Shown here one piece after another: positions 6,573-11,438 of a DNA stretch of 11,438 nucleotides (within the stretch, counting starts at the first letter, position 1; each line of letters starts with the position of its first letter). Source of the DNA: Methanosarcinaceae archaeon (GTDB lineage: Archaea; Halobacteriota; Methanosarcinia; Methanosarcinales; Methanosarcinaceae); NCBI GenBank assembly GCA_030609665.1, contig JAUWBW010000040.1, positions 1-11,438 on the forward strand, written 5' to 3'. Under the pieces are notes generated by a model. It made no database searches. It worked only from the letters and a program-made list of their open reading frames with translations, and was not told the origin of the DNA. The translations under genes and the position numbers were made by a program.

Positions 6573-7270
6573 TCATTGTCACTTTGAAAGATATGAGATC
6601 CATAGCAGATGAGATCATATGTTACGCTGAATGCGTCAACAATTCAGACCTTTTACCGTTGATTACGTTCTTGATAGTTGTATCTTTATTGCTTTTCGCA
6701 TTTTATCTAAAAACCAAAACCCCGATCCATAGAGTAATTTCATTTGCAAGTGCACAACTGTCAATGGTTGGTGCAATCGCCGCAACCTTTTCAACAATGG
6801 AATGCAGCCGCATGCTGACAATTGAGGTTTATCTTGCATACGTGTTGATCTCAACAGGCGTTATGCTGTTTCTGCCTGGATCATATTACAAGATACTTAT
6901 CAGACGCTACAATGCACGTCCGATCTCAGAGATCGTTGATTGGGCAGATGATTTTGTGAACACGCTTGCCAACAATTCGCAGGTATATTATTTTGATTCC
7001 GCGATCCCAAAAGCGTTCGCATCAGGCAAGGCGATCTTTGTATCAGTTGGCATGCTTGAAATTTTTGATCAACAGGAGTTAAAAGCCGTGCTCGCCCATG
7101 AAGCATGGCATCTGCGCCACAATAACAAAACTCCGATCTTGCGGCAACTGTCGCTGATGACCTTCACAAAATACCGACCTGAACAGGAACTTGAACTGAT
7201 GGCAGATAAGTTTGCTGAAGAAATCGTTGGCAAGGGACCACTTGAGTCAGCACGGGCAAAACTCATTTAA
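6569..7270 (+). CDS. Membrane M48/M56-type zinc metallopeptidase (BlaR1-like anti-repressor)
   Basis: The 233-residue product has three hydrophobic segments (about 28-47, 56-76 and 86-106), then a cytoplasmic-looking catalytic domain. HEAWH at 177-181 provides the HExxH zinc site, and E209 in ELMADKFAEE fits the third ligand of the M48/M56 ExxxD pattern. BlaR1/MecR1 peptidases pair with BlaI repressors and relieve repression on signal, and the immediate neighbour here is BlaI-type. There is no BlaR1 penicillin-sensor domain, so the inducing signal is unknown. The GTG at 6569 overlaps the repressor stop (GTGA), giving translational coupling. An in-frame ATG at 6593 is the alternative start and would drop eight residues. 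Confidence 0.85.
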   Translation: MIIVTLKDMRSIADEIICYAECVNNSDLLPLITFLIVVSLLLFAFYLKTKTPIHRVISFASAQLSMVGAIAATFSTMECSRMLTIEVYLAYVLISTGVMLFLPGSYYKILIRRYNARPISEIVDWADDFVNTLANNSQVYYFDSAIPKAFASGKAIFVSVGMLEIFDQQELKAVLAHEAWHLRHNNKTPILRQLSLMTFTKYRPEQELELMADKFAEEIVGKGPLESARAKLI

Positions 7271-7296
7271 AACACTTAAATAATTCTTTTTTAAGG

Positions 7297-7483
7297 GTAT
7301 ATAATTTGTAGAATTATATGGTCCGAGTTAACGCGAATGAAGTGAGAATTGTCTTGTAGTATATATATATTATAAATATATAGTCCGAGTCAATTCGACC
7401 GAAGGGAGAATTTTCTCGTTGTATATAATTTATAGAATTATATACTCCAAGTTAATCTGAGCGTCAGCGAAGATTTTCTTGTA
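7297..7483. repeat. Three tandem ~62-bp units, each with two foldback elements
   Basis: Units begin with GTATAT at 7297, 7359 and 7421, so the step is exactly 62 bp twice; the third unit is 63 bp. Each starts with an AT-rich dyad (for example TATATAATT, TATAG, AATTATATA in unit 3). Then comes TCC and a second foldback whose outer arms are CGAG/CTTG, CGAG/CTCG and CAAG/CTTG in units 1-3. Inner arms are AATTC/GAATT in unit 2 and AATCT/AGATT in unit 3, so paired bases change together; unit 1 pairs less well there. A shared GAAG- or GCGAAG-rich loop separates the arms. There is no open frame of note. The pattern is not CRISPR (no spacers) and is more like a dispersed palindromic element or structured RNA. 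Confidence 0.75.
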
Positions 7484-7620
7484 ATCGGGGGCAATAACAA
7501 CAAAATCACCCCATAACTATATATACCAAATATATTCATAATTATAATTACACAGATGTGCCGGTAATGAGGATGGCTGGTGCAAATAAAATGTGCAATG
7601 CTACTAAATTCGGAGGGACA
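7484..7620. other. Leader/intergenic region before the 43-residue gene
   Basis: AT-rich non-coding DNA. GGGG (7487-7490) and CCCC near 7511-7514 could close a 20-base loop. TATA-like runs CTATATATA and ATAATTATAA at about 7517-7550 are candidate promoters for the following small gene, leaving a leader of roughly 50-75 bases that ends with a strong ribosome site. Confidence 0.3.
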
Positions 7621-7752
7621 ATGGTGACTATTACAGAGACACAAAAAACGGCGACAAAAGAAAAACGAACGAATCATAACACAAAGACCAATCCATTGAA
7701 AGAAGGTTTCCATACTTCATGTGGTCAGGCGTACATACGTTTTGATAAATAG
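7621..7752 (+). CDS. Small hypothetical protein, 43 residues, with strong ribosome site
   Basis: ATG 7621 is preceded by GGAGGG at 7612-7617, the clearest Shine-Dalgarno sequence in the window, and the frame ends with TAG at 7750-7752. The product is threonine-, lysine- and asparagine-rich, starts MVTITETQKTATKEKR and ends GFHTSCGQAYIRFDK with one cysteine. No membrane segment is seen and I do not recognise a family. An upstream in-frame ATG at 7558 would add 21 residues but has no comparable ribosome site. A terminator-like hairpin with a T-run begins two bases after the stop, so start and stop signals both support a real gene. It lies alone on this strand. Confidence 0.6.
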   Translation: MVTITETQKTATKEKRTNHNTKTNPLKEGFHTSCGQAYIRFDK

Positions 7753-7753
7753 C

Positions 7754-7781
7754 AAGTTTAAATTTTAACTTAAACTTTTTT
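7754..7781 (+). terminator. Hairpin plus T-run after the 43-residue gene
   Basis: AAGTTTAA (7754-7761) and TTAAACTT (7770-7777) are exact inverse complements around an 8-base loop, and T6 spans 7776-7781 with more T-rich sequence to 7790. It directly follows the TAG at 7752. It could also serve the opposite-strand CofE-family gene, whose stop is at 7834. Confidence 0.6.
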
Positions 7782-7833
7782 ATTGTTTTTGTTAAAGATA
7801 CATGGAATGCTGGATGAGCATAAATTGCCAGTC

Positions 7834-8610
7834 TCACTTTCTTTTTATGTTACTATAATACATACACTCATCACTTGAAAACAGCGGCATCTCGACAGCA
7901 TCTTCTATTACTTCAACAGGCGCACCGCGAACAAGCACACACGGCACTCCTTCACCCGCTTCCCCCATCAACACCTGCGAGGCTGAAACAAGATTATCCG
8001 CAACTGCCTTTTGTGTGACATGCAACGTTTTGCCGAAAAGATCACGTGACCCTCTCGCATCTTCCACAGGTCTGATACCCGACGTTCCAAGCGCGATCCC
8101 AACACAGCCGAGCCGCAGTGGCTGTGTTCGGCTGTCCCCGATAATCACCCCAACGCGGCAGGAATATCGTTTTTCAATACCAGCGCGTATGAGTGCTGCA
8201 CTTTTTTGCGCATCTTTTGGAAGCAATACCACACACCCATCAGGCGCATTGGAACCATCGATCCCCGCATTCGGAGACAGAGTGCCGTTAGTGATAGTAA
8301 GTGCCGCGCCCGGAACGCCTCCGAAGACCTCATCACATTCCTGCAGGATGAGTTCCATCTCCCGTGCATCGAGTTCGTACTTTTGTGCAAGTTCCTTTGC
8401 TTTTGCGGTTGGTGCAACGTCACAAAGTTGAACAACCCTTTCTTCCGCTGTAGCTACCGCTGACTCTGCAAGAACAAGTATGTCACCATCTTGCGGCATA
8501 CGTTCCCCGTTCTCAAACGCATTCGAGAGGATTTCCACTATGTCGTCACCAGCTTTTATGAGTGTAGTCCGTATTCCGAACATCTGCATAGAAGGAGACC
8601 CAGAATCCAT
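7834..8610 (-). CDS. cofE: CofE-family ligase (coenzyme F420-0:L-glutamate ligase-like)
   Basis: From ATG 8610 the product is 258 residues, close to the roughly 250 usual for CofE. Recognisable blocks are LIKAGDD at 17-23, LTITNGTLSPNAGID at 104-118 with the metal-binding aspartate D118, VGVIIGDSRTQPLR at 153-166, and NLVSASQVLMGEAGEG at 206-221. CofE adds one or more glutamates to F420-0 using GTP. In characterised archaeal CofE, as I recall it, the third block reads ITDTNGR; here it is IGDSRTQ, so the aspartate is kept but the following threonine is serine. I choose 8610 because it starts one base after the ThiC-family stop and GGCGGTTGAT upstream resembles a ribosome site. ATG 8589 (251 residues) is a good alternative. 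The longer frame to 8772 is antisense-like overlap with the upstream gene and lacks family similarity. Translational coupling to the ThiC-family gene is clear. Confidence 0.82.
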   Translation of the reverse strand: MDSGSPSMQMFGIRTTLIKAGDDIVEILSNAFENGERMPQDGDILVLAESAVATAEERVVQLCDVAPTAKAKELAQKYELDAREMELILQECDEVFGGVPGAALTITNGTLSPNAGIDGSNAPDGCVVLLPKDAQKSAALIRAGIEKRYSCRVGVIIGDSRTQPLRLGCVGIALGTSGIRPVEDARGSRDLFGKTLHVTQKAVADNLVSASQVLMGEAGEGVPCVLVRGAPVEVIEDAVEMPLFSSDECMYYSNIKRK

Positions 8611-8611
8611 A

Positions 8612-9859
8612 TCAACCGCCATTCGAGAGATAATCGCCCATAATCTTGATGGCGCAATATTCACCGCACATTGAGCACGGTCCTTCCATAGGGCACATGT
8701 TCTTTGGTTTATCAGGATCGATCGCAAGTTCAACCTGACCGTCCCAGTCAAACTTCGCACGCCTCTTCGCAAGCATCAGATCCCTGTCGCTCACCCCATA
8801 TTTGATGGAATCACCAATATGCGCCGCGACCTTGAATGCGATAAGCCCCTCTCGTACCTGTTCAGGTGAAGGAAGTGCCAGATGTTCCGATGGTGTGATG
8901 TAGCACATATAATCCGCACCGGCACTGATTGCCATACTCGCACCCACTGCACCTGCGATATGGTCATAACCAAGCGCAATATCGGTAGGCAGAGGGCCTG
9001 CAACAAACAGCGGGAAATCGGACTTTGATTTGTAGAACTGTACGGATTCGGGAATATTGTTTGCCTGCACATGTCCGCCCATGCCTTCTATGATGACCTG
9101 CACCCCCTGTTCATTTGCATCCTTTGCAAGACGAACATTGGTGTCGATCTCCATCTTCTGTGCACCGTCGCAAAGATCATGGATACAACCGCTCCGCATG
9201 GTATTTCCAAAGGATAGCACAACATCGTTTTTCCTTAGTATCCCGAGCACCTCGTCAAAATTTTCAACAAAAGGATTTTCGCATCCGTTCGACAACATAT
9301 AGACACTCGTAAAAGAACCGCCCTTTGACACCATACCCATCACACGCCCGGTGCCCCTTAATTTTTCAAGCATGCTCTTCTCCACACAATGGAGAACAAC
9401 TGAACTCACCCCTTCGTTCACATGCTCTTTGAGATTTGAAAGTATATCATCCTCACTGACATCTTTCATGCCGTGCTCAACAATTGACTGGTAAATAGGA
9501 ACTGTAGTGATTGGAATTGTAGTGTTCTCAAATACCATGTTGCGAATCTCGGAAATGTCTCCACCCATCGAAAGATCGGTTATGGTATCTGCCCCGTATT
9601 TATCTGCGATCTTCACTTTTTCTATCTCAGCAAGGGGATCGATCGATGCTGATGACGTGCCAAGATTGACATTGATCTTTGTGCTCACACCCTTTCCAAT
9701 GGCAACAGGACGGCATCCATTCCGCACCATGACAACAAGACTGCCGTTTGCAACGTTCGACAGAACTGTATCTTCGTCTATTCCTTCAGTCTTTACAACC
9801 TGTTCCATTTCAGAAGTGAGAGTTCCGTTTTTTGCGTGATCGACTTGTGTAAATTTCAT
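8612..9859 (-). CDS. ThiC-family radical SAM enzyme (phosphomethylpyrimidine synthase or BzaF-like paralogue)
   Basis: A 415-residue protein matching ThiC along its length: LGTSSASID at 66-74, GADTITDLSMGGD at 89-101, TTVPIYQS at 118-125, RVMGMVSKGGS at 172-182, PTDIALGYDHIAGAVGA at 291-307, CYITPSEHLALP at 319-330, and a C-terminal cluster motif with C395, C398 and C402. ThiC converts aminoimidazole ribotide to HMP phosphate with an unusual radical SAM cluster. Several usually invariant blocks differ: EGPGHVP is EGMGGHVQ (258-265), GDGLRPGS is GNTMRSGC (218-225), TIHAGV is VLHCVE, and the cluster spacing is CX2CX3C rather than CX2CX4C. A divergent paralogue is therefore possible, including a 5-hydroxybenzimidazole synthase. 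ATG 9859 has GAGTGA seven bases upstream. No TPP-riboswitch-like leader was seen. It leads a two-gene unit with the CofE-family gene. Confidence 0.85.
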   Translation of the reverse strand: MKFTQVDHAKNGTLTSEMEQVVKTEGIDEDTVLSNVANGSLVVMVRNGCRPVAIGKGVSTKINVNLGTSSASIDPLAEIEKVKIADKYGADTITDLSMGGDISEIRNMVFENTTIPITTVPIYQSIVEHGMKDVSEDDILSNLKEHVNEGVSSVVLHCVEKSMLEKLRGTGRVMGMVSKGGSFTSVYMLSNGCENPFVENFDEVLGILRKNDVVLSFGNTMRSGCIHDLCDGAQKMEIDTNVRLAKDANEQGVQVIIEGMGGHVQANNIPESVQFYKSKSDFPLFVAGPLPTDIALGYDHIAGAVGASMAISAGADYMCYITPSEHLALPSPEQVREGLIAFKVAAHIGDSIKYGVSDRDLMLAKRRAKFDWDGQVELAIDPDKPKNMCPMEGPCSMCGEYCAIKIMGDYLSNGG

Positions 9860-10302
9860 TGATTATTCACTCTATCTGTTTTTAGTTTAGGGATTTCTGA
9901 AATAGCACTTATTTTGCAATATTAGATTATGTGTTTTCTACCTTAAAAATCAACCTCTCACCACAGTACTTCCGATTACACATAGTTTCGAGTGTGCATA
10001 ATTTCACACAGTCATCAAATACGCGAAAGCTATATACTTCGGGCCGGCACGAACGAAGTGAGCATTTTTCAGATTCGCACAGTGAACAATATCAATTCAT
10101 CCTGAATAACTCCGTGAACACTCGAACAGATTGTATAGTTTGTCCATAATCACACAAAAGCCTATTATATTGTTAGACTTGTTCATTATATGCAGGCAAT
10201 ATTTGCCGCATTTTAAAAAAAATATGAGTGCATGGATAGTTACTATAATTCTTATTATCAGTGCCTTAGCCGGCATACCATGTACTTATGAGAGAGGAAA
10301 TT
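9860..10302. other. 443-bp non-coding region between divergent genes
   Basis: No convincing gene. It contains a GTGTG/CACAC foldback at 9992-10009, a solitary relative of the 62-bp repeat unit near 10031-10069, and a dyad GGCAA/TTGCC at 10195-10207 about 100 bases before the cytochrome start. Short frames here (such as a 35-codon hydrophobic one from 10224 that runs into the cytochrome gene) lack ribosome sites. Promoters for both flanking genes must lie here; ATTATAT-like boxes are too common to assign one. Confidence 0.4.
10031..10069 (+). repeat. Solitary diverged copy of the repeat unit seen at 7297-7483
   Basis: TATATACTTC at 10031 and CGAACGAAGTGAGC at 10050-10063 align without gaps to 7315-7346 in the first tandem unit (22 of 32 positions by my count), sharing TATAT at the left and GAA-GAAGTGAG at the right. 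It also contains CTTCG and CGAAG as inverse arms. This suggests a dispersed element in this genome, at modest confidence because the match is short. Confidence 0.4.
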
Positions 10303-11438
10303 ATGAGAGTAAGCAATATACTGATAATTAGTACTATGGTATTAATTGCATTTTCAGGCATGGCATCAGCAGCGATGGACCATAGTTTTATAGAAGGCCC
10401 ATTCGAAACTGGACCACAGGTGACGGTAAAATGTATCACCTGCCATCCCGATGCAGCAAATGAGATGCTGGATTCAGCTCACTGGAACTGGGCAGGTCCG
10501 ACACCTGATGTAGTAGGCCATGAAACTGAAACAACCATTGGAAAAACAAATGTCATTAACAATTATTGTATCGCAGTGCCATCAAACGAACCAAGATGTA
10601 CTTCCTGCCATGTAGGATATGGCTGGAAAGACAGCACTTTTGATTTCACAGATAAGACAAATATAGATTGTCTGGTCTGCCACGATGGCACAGGAACCTA
10701 CAAGAAAATACCAACCGGCGCAGGAGCAGTTGACGGTGGAGTAGACCTTGAAGCAGTTGCACAGAGTGTTGGAATGCCAACTCGTGATACTTGTGGTGGC
10801 TGCCACTTTAACGGCGGCGGTGGCGACAATGTAAAGCACGGCGATATGTCTTCGGCATTGAGCACTCCTTCAGAAGATCTTGATGTGCACATGAGTGGAA
10901 CTGATGGATTATTGTGTCAGGATTGTCACACAACTACTGAGCATAAGATCGCAGGATTTAGTACTGCAGTCCCTGTAACCGAAGGCAGAGTTGACTGTAC
11001 GGATTGTCATGCTGCTGCTCCGCATACAGGACCATTCAAGGAAACACTGGATACACATGCAAATGCAGTAGCATGCCAGACTTGTCATATCCCGAAGGTT
11101 GCACAGGCTGTACCAACAAAGATGAACTGGGATTGGTCAACAGCGGGACAAACCATTGATCCATTACCAGTAGATGAGTATGGCAAAGCAACATACAACA
11201 AATTGAAAGGTGACTTTGTATGGGGAATGGATGTAGTACCATCATATGCATGGTACAATGGTAAGATCGAGAGATACATACTCGGAGATGAAATAAGATC
11301 CGATGAGATGAACAATTTAGTTAAACCGGTCGGAGATATAAGCGATCCGGATTCCAAGATCTACCCATTCAAGATACATTCAGCTATCCAGATCAGCGAT
11401 GCAGCAAACAAGTATCTGATCGTACCAAAACTGTTTGG
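10303..11438 (+). CDS. Octaheme tetrathionate-reductase-family cytochrome c, 3' end outside window
   Basis: An ATG at 10303 with GAGG five bases upstream opens a frame that runs off the right edge (378 complete codons). Residues 1-24 form a signal peptide ending ASA-A, so the protein is exported. Seven CXXCH heme sites are visible, starting at C44, C99, C123, C164, C205, C232 and C258. The stretches DHSFIEGPFETGP, NNYCIAVPSNEPRCTSCH and GYGWKDSTFDFTD, then the CHFNGGGGDNVKHGD block, are characteristic of the octaheme tetrathionate reductase (OTR) group. The Shewanella OTR reduces tetrathionate, nitrite and hydroxylamine in vitro, though physiological roles are unsettled. Family members carry eight hemes, so an eighth site is expected beyond the edge. 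In an archaeon this would work at the cell surface in electron transfer to sulfur or nitrogen compounds or to other cytochromes. Confidence 0.9.
   Translation, partial: MRVSNILIISTMVLIAFSGMASAAMDHSFIEGPFETGPQVTVKCITCHPDAANEMLDSAHWNWAGPTPDVVGHETETTIGKTNVINNYCIAVPSNEPRCTSCHVGYGWKDSTFDFTDKTNIDCLVCHDGTGTYKKIPTGAGAVDGGVDLEAVAQSVGMPTRDTCGGCHFNGGGGDNVKHGDMSSALSTPSEDLDVHMSGTDGLLCQDCHTTTEHKIAGFSTAVPVTEGRVDCTDCHAAAPHTGPFKETLDTHANAVACQTCHIPKVAQAVPTKMNWDWSTAGQTIDPLPVDEYGKATYNKLKGDFVWGMDVVPSYAWYNGKIERYILGDEIRSDEMNNLVKPVGDISDPDSKIYPFKIHSAIQISDAANKYLIVPKLF

Noticed and set aside
7297..7483. CRISPR array
   Set aside because: The units abut without unique spacers, the units themselves vary, and no cas genes are present.
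8611..8772. N-terminal extension of the CofE-family frame to 8772
   Set aside because: It overlaps the C-terminal coding part of the ThiC-family gene in another frame, is arginine-rich without family similarity, and the product would exceed usual CofE length.
9860..10000. TPP riboswitch before the ThiC-family gene
   Set aside because: No conserved CTGAGA-type thi-box or matching stems could be found in the leader.
9931..10149. 72-residue plus-strand frame in the intergenic gap
   Set aside because: No ribosome site, no recognisable domain, and it covers the repeat-like element.
10224..10331. 35-residue hydrophobic frame before the cytochrome gene
   Set aside because: No ribosome site, overlaps the cytochrome start out of frame, and lies in AT-rich promoter DNA.

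Overview
The window looks like a chromosomal segment of a euryarchaeon, most probably in the Methanosarcinales (methanogens and ANME-2 relatives). The signs are a coenzyme F420 ligase (CofE family), an archaeal-type ThiC-family enzyme, an archaeal zinc-ribbon/PUA/PP-loop/ferredoxin protein, a BlaI-M48 regulatory pair, a periplasmic multiheme cytochrome, and several promoters whose TATA-like box lies about 25-32 bases before the start codon (leaderless style). The base composition is AT-rich to moderate. I cannot name a genus from the sequence alone.

Layout. (1) 1-1731, plus strand: a type IV toxin-antitoxin pair, AbiEi (cut by the left edge) and AbiEii. (2) 1852-5198, minus strand: a large PAPS-reductase-like PP-loop protein with zinc-ribbon, PUA and ferredoxin domains, then an AI-2E/PerM-type membrane transporter, then a possible 39-residue membrane peptide. 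(3) 5387-7270: a tiny lysine-rich protein and a chimeric membrane protein on the minus strand, divergent from a BlaI-type repressor and a GTGA-overlapping membrane metallopeptidase on the plus strand. The 114-bp divergent promoter holds several related dyads. (4) 7271-7833: a non-coding stretch with three roughly 62-bp tandem units that have conserved foldback potential, then a probable 43-residue gene with its own ribosome site and terminator. (5) 7834-9859, minus strand: a ThiC-family gene followed one base later by a CofE-family gene. (6) 9860-10302: mostly non-coding, with one diverged solitary relative of the 62-bp repeat. (7) 10303-right edge, plus strand: an octaheme tetrathionate-reductase-family cytochrome c, cut by the window end with seven CXXCH motifs visible.

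How the parts may work together. BlaI and its membrane peptidase form a classic repressor/anti-repressor module. Its apparent divergent target is now only the N-terminal half of an ABC-permease-like protein spliced onto the C-terminal end of a thioredoxin, which suggests a deletion of the original target operon (or an assembly join). The coupled ThiC-like and CofE-like genes both depart from the textbook motifs of their families. Methanogen cobamides carry 5-hydroxybenzimidazole, and the known anaerobic route to it uses a ThiC paralogue (BzaF), so the pair deserves testing as something other than plain thiamine and F420 synthesis.
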